Origin: Microvelia longipes | Lineage: Eukaryota; Arthropoda; Insecta; Hemiptera; Veliidae | Assembly (NCBI GenBank): GCA_018340805.1 | Contig: JACMZG010001911.1 | Location: 31,575,000 to 31,638,999, forward strand | Length of the DNA: 64,000 nt | Reading direction: 5' to 3' | Shown: positions 34,149 through 45,600 of the stretch, one piece after another | Layout: each line of letters starts with the position of its first letter | Position numbering within the stretch: position 1 is the stretch's first letter | Notes under the pieces: model-generated | Database searches by the model: none | Told to the model about the DNA's origin: nothing | Seen by the model: only the letters and a program-made list of their open reading frames with translations | Position numbers and translations under genes: made by a program

Positions 34149-34762
34149 ATGAAAACTGTTCTAAAATGTTTAAAGTTTGGTTCTATATTAGTACAGAACC
34201 AAAGGTTGATCAGTTTAAGTAATTGTTTGAGGATTATATTTCATGATAAAGCTAACAGGAGGTTTCTTTTTAGCATTGAGTATGGTGAGCGGTGAGCTGC
34301 ATTTAGATTTTACTTATTAAATAAGAATAAAATTAGGATTTTATAAGAAATAAAAGCCAGTATAATACACTGGAACAGTTTGCATATGCTGTTCTCCAGC
34401 TTAACTTTTTATTATGTGTAAATTACTCTATTTATTTTTCCTTATTCAAGGTCAATAATTATTTGTGTAACTAGTCTGGAAAATTGAATTGTACAGAGTC
34501 GAAATTTTTTATCAGTATGTGACAGTAATTATCTGGAGAGGCAAAGTGGAGGTAATTTACAATTAAACTGCTAAGGCTGCCACTTCCACCATCCAATCTT
34601 TGGGGAACTGACCCTAAAAAGAACAATTAGTACGTTCACACACACTTCTAGATCCGCGGATCGTATAGGATATGATCTCTCAATACAGTAATATTAACTG
34701 TATGAACCATGTGGAGGGGATCCGATCGCATACGCTCGAACTAGGGAGATGCTCTAAACGAA
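33442..34762. repeat. Inverted repeat pair (about 125 bp each) flanking NATD1 exon 1
   Basis: The left arm about 33,442-33,572 (CATCTCCCTAGTTC, CATGGTTCTTACAG, ATACGATCCGCAG, GTGTGAGCGTACTGATTG) is matched in inverse by about 34,620-34,762 (CGAACTAGGGAGATG, CTGTATGAACCATG, CCGCGGATCGTAT, AGTACGTTCACAC). About 1 kb lies between the arms, including the first coding exon and presumably the promoter of the NATD1-like gene. Confidence 0.7.
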
Positions 34763-37700
34763 TTACAGAGTTACAAAATGTTTCATTTAACCCAAAGACG
34801 ATTATAATAAATAACCTTTTATTAAAATCAACATAAACTCATGCAATTATTATATATCTTTTATAATTGAAAATTGTTTTTAAATCAGCCATTAGCTGAG
34901 GTCTTTCTTTTGAGTTTGGATTTACTACTTGAAATTTACACCTAAAACATAATTGTCAAGGAGCTGGATCTAATAAAATGTTACTTAATCTCAAAACATT
35001 AAGAGAAAATTTTTCAAGCAAAAAAAATTTTTATTAATTAAGTGTTTATTCATCAAAATTGGACAACTACAACCAAAATTATGGCATTGGTAGAACCACC
35101 AAACAAAAAATAAGGGTTTTCGTTATTTTTCCTCATAGTATTCAAAATAAGAAGTCAAAACTAACAGTCTAAAACTAGAGTTCTTGACTTCTGCGTCTGA
35201 ACTCTATGTTGCCCTCTCCTCAAGGCTTACTCATGTTATTCATCTAAAATTCAAATATACAAATAAATTGGTTGTTTAGTAAATTAAAAATAAAAATGCT
35301 TACCATGTTGATTAGAGAACAATGAAAATTGAAAGTCCGTATAAAATAAATAGTATAAACCACTCACTAAAAAATTAAAATACGAGCATTAAATATGCTA
35401 TAATAATAACAAGTTATAAAATTATAAAGAAGAAAGAAGCTAGTTGCTATTTCAGAATTATTACTTAATCTAAATAGTAAATAGTGATATTGATTAGTAA
35501 TCAAGAAAACAACTGATTCAGGTACATAGAGGCTTAACCTACTAAACTGTGAACTAGGGTTGAATAACACAGTGATAAGGGCTCTGGTTTTATGGCAAAA
35601 TCCATTAGGTGCCACAACTGTATTGTGTATATATGTAATTGTGCATGGAGAAATAATACAGTTTTCTTTATTTAGGTGAGAATGCTGAAATAACTTATGA
35701 GCCTCGTAAAGATATAATAAATGTTATTGATTTAAATCATACTCACGTTCCTAAAAAGTATCGAGGAAAAGGAATTGCTCAGATAATGGCCGAGGTAAAA
35801 TTTTTGTTTACTCTAAACCACAAAATTAGTTATGCTAAATTAAATTAATTATGCTAAATATTATTTAAAAAAGTATTTGTTTTTTGAAATTTTTTGCAAA
35901 TGATATAAACCTAGCTGTAAAAGAGTTTTCTATTTAGAATGAAGAAAATTATAAATTATCAGTGAATCAATTTGTTGTGATTGCTCAAAGATATTTTTTT
36001 TCTTGTGAATCTTTGTAAATATATTTTATGTGAGATTGTTTATGTTTTCACTGTATAATCTATGTTAATTTTAGAAAGCACTGTTTTTTTAATCAAAAGA
36101 TTTAAATGGCAGGATGTTTTAGTTTGTTTTAGTGCCAATGAAAAATAATTATTTTATACCTATACTCAGTATTTATTTACTTGTGTACCATCCTAAATTT
36201 TACTAAAAATGGTTTGGATTTTTTTGTCTAGGAATGTTGAAGTTATAAGTAATAATTATATATACCACAATTGGTAGGTGTAGTGGAGTTAAAATTTTAA
36301 AAATACAAGTTTTTTTTAGAAATCAAAATAATACAATATTTATAAATGCTTATATTTTTCTGTCCATAAAAAGTAGAAAAATATAAGAATTTTTGAACTT
36401 TTGAAAAAATTAAAAAGAACTTAAATTTATTTATTTATAACAACTCTGCATAACAGTCTTTCCAGTGAGAAATACACAGGAGGAACATCTAAAGTTTGAG
36501 AGATAGCTCTAGTGCTGGATGTTGGATCATTTTTAATCATTTCAAGTATTTTAAAACTGAAAAGTCTGTTAGGCATTGCGATAGAATAAAAAATGCAAAC
36601 TAATCAAAAATTCAAAGTTAATTCATTTAGTAAATTATTTATAATATTTTAAAGCATTTTAAGCATGTTTTTCTAACTTAAAATGAAAATTACTTTAAGA
36701 AACAGCAAATGAAGAGGTAGAGTTATGACTATTGATTTAAAGAGTTTTTGATTGAAGAAGTTTTCTATGATATCCGACAACCTGTAACTTTATTTGCTTA
36801 CTGTCTGTAACACATAAAATAGTGAAAATTATATTAATTTTAATTTTTTACTTACAACTAAGAATTGAGAGCATATTTCATTGAATATTAAATTTATAAT
36901 TGGCATTAATTTTTGGGACATTTTTTAAGCTTTTAAATGATACTATTTTTGTGGCACAAAAATTAAATTTCTAATTAATAAGCCATTTATACAACTAAGA
37001 TACCAACACCAAAACGGTACCAGCAGCAAAATGGTTAGAAATCGGTACAACAAAGAGGTACCCAAATTTGTTGCTATTTATGTCTAAAATTGCCTCTTTT
37101 AATTTCTTACATATATGGCCTTACACCCTGTGTAAAACTTTTATTTTATTGTTACTCACTTGAAACATTTTCTACTTCATTTTTTCTTGTTTTTCTATCA
37201 AGGATGTTGAATAAAGGGGTTGACGCATTAAGGAACATTTCTGACCCCATGGAAGTTGTATGAGATAGAGAAATAGGAGCAAATTTACCTTCTCTTAGGT
37301 TATAATTGAAAAAGGTGTCAAACGCAGGTTATTTTACTGAGTTGTTATACAATTCTTGGTTGTCGAGTTTGCTTCTCAACTTTCTTCAGTGCTTTCGTTA
37401 CTGTTACATTTGGTGCTTGTCAAGTCATTTGTGCTTATATTTTACATTTTGGACTCTAGGTAGCAACTTTAGTGAGAGTAATTGAAGCTTTAACGTTTAC
37501 TTTTTGTAGAGAGTAAGTTAAATGTGTTAATATTTTGTTTTTTTAGCCTAGTGAAATGTTTTGCTAGTTTTCAAGATTCAATTTTGGTTGTAATGTTCTT
37601 AATTTTCTTTAATGTTGTTAATTTTAAGCAATATTAACAAAAAAAGGAGCAAAAAAGTATAAACTTTTTTCTATTTGTTTATAACCTTCGCAAGCAAAAC

Positions 37701-39577
37701 AATGAGAAACCCATTGAGAGTTAAGTTTGCCTCTAAATTTTAAGACCTGCGCTGTTATAAGGATCATAAGCATGCGCAGTTCGTACCAAGCATGTGCAGT
37801 AAGTTTTTGATGTGTGTTTCGTGTTGAATTCTTCTCTATGTTTTGATTTTTATTTATTTATTTTCTAAGAGTTAATACAAATACATAAAATTACAAAAGT
37901 AAAATTACAATTGTGTCTCTGAGTCAAAATCTTCACTTAATTACAAAGAACAATTATTTATAAAATCGTTTATAGAATAAAAAGCTTCCGTAATCAAATA
38001 TTTTTTTATTTGCTTAGCGAATGCTGTTAACTCTAAGTTTTGAGTTTTAGGCTTCAGGCAATTATACATTTTAATGGCAACTATTTTAGGCGAATTAAAA
38101 GTTTTATGAAGTCTACAGTGAGGTACTATTAGCATATGGTTATATCTAGTATTATAGTTATGATTATCAATATTTCTATGGTGGTTATTTTCCATGTGAA
38201 TAGATAAAAGCAAGTTATAAATAACAAAAGATGGTAGAGTCATAAGAGAGAATTTCTTAAAATAGGGCTTACACTTTTCAGAATATTGTAAGTTAAAAAT
38301 TATACGCAGGGCCTTTTTTGGAGTAGAAAAATATTTAGAGCACTGGTACTGGTTCCCCACAAGGCAGCACAATAAGACATTCTTGAAAAGAAGTAGGCGT
38401 AGTACACTGATACATGATATGTGATTTTCGATGGGGTCACTTTGTTGAATGGCAATTCAACTTAGTGTGTCATCCCCTTTATTCAACATCCTTGGTTTCT
38501 ATAAAATAACACTCTTCATGTTTATACTCTGTAAATTTTCCATGTTATTCTAACTAAATACAATTTTTCTTCAAATTTTTTTAACTCTTAAAATATAAAT
38601 GTCATTTAATATTGTATTTAAATGAAAAAACTTTTTTAAAAAAAAAAATCTTTATTCCCCCCCCCCCCAATATCTTGACCTTTCCTTTTTCTCACCCCAC
38701 ACTAAAGCCCCAATGCTTTTCAACATTCCCTTATTAAGACAGCAATTAAAACTCTCTATGTGGTAACCATGTAAATATTTACCCTTATGTCACATTATTT
38801 TGATGGGTAACTTTATAGGGTGGTACCCAAGTAAATATTTACCCTTATGTCACATTATTTTGATGGGTAGGGTGGTACCCAAGTAAATATTTACCTTATG
38901 TCACAATTTTGATGAGTAACTTTATAGGGTGGTACCAAGTAAATATTTACCCTTATGTCACATTATTTTGATGGGTAATTTTATAGGGTGGTACCCAAGT
39001 AAATATTTACCCTTATGTCACATTCTTTTGATGGGTAACTTTATAGGGTGTACCCAAGTAAATATTTACCTTATTCACATTCTTTTGATGGGTAACTTTA
39101 TAGGGTGGTACCCAAGTAATATTTACCCTTATGTCACATTCTTTTGATGGGTAACTTTATAGGGTGGTACCCAAGTAAATATTTACCCTTATGTCACATT
39201 CTTTTGATGGGTAACTTTATAGGGTGGTACCCAAGTAAATATTTACCCTTATGTCACATTCTTTTGATGGGTAACTTTTAGGGTGGTACCAAGTAAATAT
39301 TTACCCTTATGTCACATTCTTTTGATGGGTAACTTTATAGGGTGTACCCAAGTAAATAAATGTCAGATGGGTAACTTTATAACCCAAGTAAATAAATGCT
39401 ACTATACTCTTTTATTTTATAGATGTCTGTATTATTTTATTTCAGGAAGTGTTTGAATACATTGAAGTGAATCATGTTAAAATTACTATATCCTGTCCAT
39501 TTCTCAGTGCTTATGTAAAGGATCATCCTAGATTTAATCATTTAATTTATACAAAAAAAGGAAAAGATGATAATTAA
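34149..39577 (+). CDS. NATD1: NATD1-like GNAT-fold N-acetyltransferase domain protein, three exons
   Basis: A small member of the YjdJ/NATD1 group of GCN5-related N-acetyltransferases; substrate unknown. Exons: 34149-34284, 35676-35794 and 39446-39577, phases 1 and 0, total 128 residues (human NATD1 is about 113). The joined protein runs IEYGENAEITYEPRKDIINV, then LNHTHVPKKYRGKGIAQIMA, where YRGKGIA is the R/QxxGxG/A acetyl-CoA loop, and ends with ITISCPFLSAYVKDHPRFNH, the conserved CPF..YV..HP signature of this family. The first roughly 40 residues are basic and hydrophobic and could be a mitochondrial presequence. Intron 2 (3.65 kb) carries a DNA transposon, a LINE fragment and a minisatellite. 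AATAAA at 39,592 gives a very short 3' UTR, and TTC21B starts 215 bp after the stop codon. Confidence 0.88.
36430..36565 (-). pseudogene. Fragment of a transposase-type helix-turn-helix
   Basis: The minus strand reads FKILEMIKNDPTSSTRAIS and then QTLDVP. The NPTSSTRxIA pattern is typical of the DNA-binding HTH at the start of mariner-type and DUF4817 proteins. It lies in intron 2 of the NATD1-like gene with no further transposase recognisable. Confidence 0.35.
37199..38493. mobile_element. DNA transposon (copy B) with 6-7 bp target duplication and a nested LINE fragment
   Basis: The left end AAGGATGTTGAATAAAGGGG and right end CATCCCCTTTATTCAACATC are inverted and match copy A at 7,467. TTTCTAT flanks both sides, an independent target duplication of the same size class as copy A's ATAACT. 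The extra length comes from a minus-strand LINE fragment (about 37,851-38,405). No transposase of its own is visible. Confidence 0.75.
37851..38405 (-). pseudogene. 5'-truncated non-LTR retrotransposon, reverse transcriptase C-terminus
   Basis: An open frame (37,941-38,372, minus) reads KALRIIFNLQYSEKCKPYFK, LPSFVIYNLLLS, NYNTRYNHMLIVPHCRL, SPKIVAIKMYNCLKP and TEAFYSINDF. This is the characteristic C-terminal tail of Jockey/X-element-type LINE polymerases. The 3' end on the minus strand runs into an AAATAAATAAATAAAAATC tail. It is 5'-truncated, as usual for target-primed insertion, and lies inside DNA transposon copy B. Confidence 0.8.
38762..39396. repeat. Minisatellite, about 11-12 units of about 60 bp
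   Basis: The unit contains AAGTAAATATTTACCCTTAT, GTCACATT, CTTTTGATGGGTAAC and TTTATAGGGTGGTACC. Successive units are nearly identical but several have one-base losses (51-61 bp), and the last two decay to AAGTAAATAAATG. It ends about 50 bases before the NATD1-like exon 3. There are no spacers between units, so it is not CRISPR-like. Confidence 0.92.
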
Positions 39578-39591
39578 GCAACTAAGTGTGC

Positions 39592-39597
39592 AATAAA
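39592..39597 (+). terminator. Polyadenylation signal of the NATD1-like gene
   Basis: AATAAA 14 bases after the stop codon, within the 215-bp gap to the next gene's start codon. Confidence 0.45.
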
Positions 39598-39792
39598 ATA
39601 AGAATATACACCCTAGTTTAAACAATTTAGGCTTTAAATAAAAATTATTTTATAAGATAACATTAATTAGAAAAAATAATTTGTGGAACACTAAATTAAA
39701 AGAAAATAATGAATAAGTATTGAAAAACTTACATAACTGTAAAGTGTTTAGTTAGATAAAATAATAGGTTTTAAAATAAATAATTTGCTAAT

Positions 39793-42564
39793 ATGGAGTT
39801 GGCAAGAAGCCATTTTTCATGGAGAAGAAAATGCTTTGGTGAGATGTTAGAAGATTGTAATGATGAATTGATCAGAGGTATTGCTTATTCATTAATAGAT
39901 AAACCATCTGAATCTTTGAAGTGTTTATCTTCACTGTCACAACCATCTTTACAATTAGCTTCCAATTTAGCTATGCTGTACACTCATAAGCAGTGCCAGG
40001 TATGCAATAATTGTGGTTATATTAAATTCTTTTTTGTTACTAAATTTTCACATTTGTGCTTAGCTATATTGAAACGCTTAAGACCTTTAAGATTATTACG
40101 AGGTACGAACAATGTGGGTTGAATATTTGTGAAACTAGACTTTAAGTACTTAAGCTTGTTTATATGATTCCACGTTAGGTGAAAAAGCTGTATGGAACAT
40201 ACTATGTGCTGGACCTATATAATCGTGATCAGTAGTATTAAAAGTATAATTAGTTTGCTAAGTGGCCTGACAAGCAAGGCCTCTCTTCCTTTAATATAAG
40301 GCCACATGTCTTATAATAAGTCACTAAAAATGCTATTAACATGAAGAGTCGCTGCTTTGTGAAAACAACTCAACCTGTGGATTCATATTTTCAAAATGAT
40401 TGGTTAGTCTTCTGAACCAGTTTATGTAAATATTATCTTCATTCTAACTGGAATTAAACGATGGGAATCTTTTGGAATATGATGCCTTTAACAGCCAAGA
40501 TATTACCTCAACTAGAGAAAGTAATTTTGGAATAGTTATGGGCAGTGCATTACCTCAATGAATTTATATTCATTGTGATCTTCCACAATCAGTGAACTGA
40601 AAACTATATACACCATATTAACTATCCATTCATACATTTTTGTGAATTTTTATCTGAAAATGTTTTAAATTTGACTAATCATTTTCCCAAAAAATACTGC
40701 TGCTATATCCTCCTGCACAATGTCGTGGAATTGTTATTGCATTTTAAGTTGATAAATTTTATTTTTATTTTATCAGGTTGTTGATAGAGAAGCTGTTGAA
40801 CTATTAGAAAAGAAAACACCGTTACTGATCAAAGAAGCTGATTCATTGAGCCTTTATTACGCTGCTTTAGTTTACTATCTAACTGGAGCATCTGCTAAGG
40901 CCAAAGATTTTATTGGAAGACATTTACGAGCTGAGCCTGAATCTAGTATTGGACATACATTACATGGTTGGCTTCTGCTACAGGATAAGAAAATATCTCT
41001 AGCTAATAAGGAGTTCTCACAAGCTGTTAACAAGGTAGGTTAGTGATGGACAAAAAGCATAAATGTAGAATAAAGTGTTTACACAGCTTCTGAATGATGT
41101 GAACTTAAGGAAAGTATTTTTAACCTGCTGAACTTCTTAGAATAGAATAGAATACTGTTTATTTGTATAAAAATAATGTTATTTTTACAATTGATTACAA
41201 AACAAATAAACAGCCTACTCCAGGTCCATATTTGAACTCCAGGAAGAGGGTTACTGGCTACTTGATGACTAAAATTAACAATTAAATAAATATTTCTTTT
41301 AATTTTTATTTTAGCACACATGTATAAATTATACCAAATCATTTATTATCAATTATACCAAATCATAAATTAATAAATATCAACATCCAGTTCACTTACA
41401 ATAAGGTTTAATTTATACATATGTACATTTTTTTATGAATAAATGATTGAAAATTAATTGTATCATTAAAAAACAATTCTTTCAACAGAGATCAATCTTA
41501 AGGACCAAAGACTTTTTGTAAAGTGAGCAAGTTTTTCACATTCTGCCACTGTATAACGGCTGTTTTAAATGCAGTCTGTGACAGTCAGACTAGGCAGGGC
41601 ATAAGAATAAAGTGGGGATTATCTTCTGTATCATCCCTATCACATAGCTAACATGACATGTCACTATTTTTATAAGTGAGGTTTAGCTTGTACAACTGGC
41701 TTCTGGCTTTCATAATCCTGCTGATAATTTGTCTATCCTGGACTATATTTAAATATTTTGGTGGGGGTGTAAGCCTTGGACCAAAAAAATATGCTGAGCT
41801 TATTACAGGTTTATTATGTTATGTTACAGGTGGCAATATTATAAAAGCTTTTTTACTTATGTTTTATGTTTATGTTTCACCCATTTTCTCTTTCCTTATT
41901 TATGTATCTTTATTATAGGATGAATCTAACGCTCTGGGCATGCTAGGTTTGATAGAATGCTGTGTAGATTATAATGAGAGTGTTAAATTGGCTAATTCTT
42001 TATTAGTTAGATATCCTAAACAAATAACTCCCGTCCTTGCTAAGATGTATTTGGAGCTGTCAGCCAAACGATTTATTCAAGCTGTAGAAACTGCAAATAG
42101 AGCATTGACTGTTGATCCAAATAATATACATGCATTACTGGTGAGTGATTCTATTTTGTTTTTGTTAAGCCCTTATAATAAGCTTTAAACAACCTTAATT
42201 TCTTAAGCTCTTATTATAACCCTTAATTTGTAAGCCCTTTTATAAACTCAGTTTTTAGTAAAACTGATGAAATTTTTTTGTCATAACATTTACTCATATT
42301 TTTTTTATACGTTTCTCTAAAGATTTTAATTTTAATCATAACTTGATATATTGTTTGTAATGCTAAAAATCAAACACACTGCTTAATAAGCTGTTATGTT
42401 CCAGATTCATTTAGTAATTGTTTTTTTTTTTATTTCAGGTTAAATCAACAATATATGCACTGGACGGCAGATATGATGATTGCTGTGAAGCTCTTCAGTT
42501 GCTTGGTCCTGAGGCTCAAAGATTGGGTAATGGTTTAAATTAAAAGAATTATTCACACACACAC

Positions 42565-42654
<90 letters not shown>

Positions 42655-45600
42655 TATGTAGTAAAATATATTTTATATTAGGTATATTTTTAACTACCTA
42701 ATATCTCAGCTCCCTGTAGGTTTCTATGTGAGTTAAGATTTACCATTATTTTTCAGCAACCATTACTCAAATGTGGCAATTTTTCACCACTTTTGATAAC
42801 TTTGAAGAGTTGATTTGGAGCAAAAATACTTCTTTATTATAGCTTTGAACACAAATTTATGTTGTATCTATGGTTTATCCATAGCTTGGATGAAATTACC
42901 ACAATATGGTGATTTTTATATTAGAACTAGCAGTGATACCTGAGTTTTGCTCGGCAAATAGTTTATTTATCAAACAACAGATTTTTATTTACTCCTATGA
43001 GGAGTACAAAAAATAGAAGTTAGTAACAGGTGTGACAGCAAGGTAGTTCTTGATTTATTACATTCCTGTCTGTTCGGCGCTTGTCTAGCTATGCTTTATG
43101 ATTGCTTGGTACTAAGATCCTTGTTTCAATAAATTGACAATTAAAAAAAATTAAAATCTTAAATTGTTTGTTTTGTTGAGTAATTGAATTTTTATGCAAA
43201 TATATTTGTATAGCTATTTAATTTTTTTTTAAAGATATAATTTCTTCAATAAAACAATTATATGTCATTCAAAAACACTGGTTCTTAAGTAAATTTTAAT
43301 TTACTTAAAAACTTATTTTAATTTAAATTTTTAGTAAAAGTTACTTATTTCTTTATTATAAAAATTATATAAATTATTTATGCAGCTTTGTAGCCTAATC
43401 ATTAAACCTGCTTTTCTCTAGAACGGACCTCAATTAAACAAATAAGGTTTATATCTTATTTAAGGTTATATACTATTTTGACCAATATGACACTAATCCT
43501 CTATTATTTTAAAATGGATCTCGATGAGACTTAGTAGATGGTTATTTTGTCTTATAAGTACTTTAAGTAATAATATCTCTATAGTCATGATTCAAGTAGA
43601 TTTTGAGCTGTAATAAAAATGACTTAACTCTATACCCTATATTATTTAGGAACAGATTTCGATAAGTGTAAAGGGTGTTTATTCTGACATATGAGTGGTA
43701 GTTGAAAGTTTGGTAAATCTTCGGTATACGGTGCACCCTGTTATCAATACTATATATCGATATATTTTTAGTTACGCGACACGTAAACGAGAACTGAGCA
43801 CTTAAAAGATAAGCAGCGTCGTTAAATTATTAATTATAATTGAAACATTAGAAAAAACCAAACAACAAATAAATGAAAACATTAACAACAAAAATATAAT
43901 AAAAAACCTGAAAATAACAAACACAAAAATACGTAAAAAATACGCGTAACATAAAATTAGATGTGGTGTATCATCGATTATTCTTATGAAAACATAGTTA
44001 AAACATTATAAAAACATAAAAAAATATGAAAATAGTTATAAACCATTTTACAACAAATAAATAAAAACACAAACAACAAAAAAACATTAAAAAAAATAAT
44101 AAAATATGTTCATAAACGTAAAAGAAAAGGCATGTATCGATTATTCCTATGTCATATCTCTAAACTAAAAATATATCGATATATAGTATTGATAACAGGG
44201 TGCACCGTATACCGAAGTTCAGCCGAAAGTTTAGTCATGATCTGTCAATTACATTCTGAGCTGAAAGCACTCAAAATATGGGTTTGAGTGCACTACACTA
44301 TTATATAAACCTTCCTAAAATATCCTTTATGTTTTGAGTGTAATTGATTCTACCTCTATTTATACCAATTTTATAATATAAAATCTCTTACCTAGTTTTC
44401 AATATAACATAATATAATATCTGTTTTGTTATTGAAATCTGTTCTTCTTCATTTGATAAATTTATGTGTTATGATTTTGATGATTACTAAGCAAGACGCT
44501 AGAAGATAGAGGTGATTTGGTTTTTTGGGTTAGGTTAAAAACGCAGGTGTGCTTAGGTCATAAACTACTTTAAGTGTTTGCTTACAAAACGCTATGTTAG
44601 CTCTCTAGACATTGTATAGTTCTTTGATTTTTATGTTTAGGTGCTTGGAATCTGCTGATTCTTTGTGCTAAGGCAGTAAGTCGCTCCTGCGGCCGTTCAC
44701 CATCAGTTCTTACTCAAACTCTTGCTCTTGCTAAATCTGCTCGAATGCTTCAACCTGACGCACTAGAGCCCTCCTTAGAGTTAGCTTATCAATACTATTT
44801 ACTGGAAGATTATGGTTCTGCTGGCAAAATGTTCAGAGATTTGGCGTCGGCTAATCCTGATACATCTGTCTATCCAATTATTGGTTTAAGCATAGTTCAA
44901 ATGAAAACCCTACCTTTACTTCAGGTAACTTTTTACATTTAGCAAATTTTTGAAGAATAAATGAGGTTATGAGGCTAGACTCAGAGGAGGGAGGGAGAGG
45001 TGGGGGTGGATGTTTTAGAAGGGGGAACTCACTGATTGAGAAAATATATTTATTGTTGTATGTACATGATTTTTGATCCTAGACGTTTCTAAGGACATAA
45101 CTTTTGAACACTTTCTTGGATAGAAATGAAACTTGGTACAAAAATCAACCTTGTTTATTTCCTAAACCCTATTGTTTATGAAATATGTGTGACGTCTTAA
45201 ACCCACACTAATGACCCCCTAAACATTTAAAAAAATCACAACTCTTCTAAAATTGTTTAGATCGGGCTGCAAATTTGTACACATGTACTGCTTTGTATAA
45301 TTAACAAAAATACATAGTTACGTTTAATTATCAGTATTAGTTCCAGTTTTATTTATTGACATGTATAACATAATGTAAAAAAATCAAGTTTTTTTACTAA
45401 TAAATTTGGAAATTTGCTTATATTGTGGCAGTATTCCACTTATATAAACTAGTAGTATGACAAACTTCGGCCAAGAGGCCAAATGTCTCTTGTTTTACTT
45501 TTCCTTGCCTACTACTTCGGAGATAGCTTTAGGCTTTGATAGAGTTCATATCAGTCTCCCGGTTTTATTTGATTTTATTATGAAATAGTGCATACTTCTA

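Noticed and set aside
38929..39147. Open frame repeating LCHILLMGNFIGWYPSKY
   Set aside because: It is the minisatellite read through in one frame; single-base losses between units break it.
38762..39396. Regularly repeated array that could look like a CRISPR
   Set aside because: The whole unit repeats with no unique spacers, and the genome is eukaryotic; it is a minisatellite.
41676..41918. 80-codon plus-strand hydrophobic frame before TTC21B exon 3
   Set aside because: It overlaps the antisense of a decayed LINE C-terminus and ends at the exon's acceptor; no independent support.
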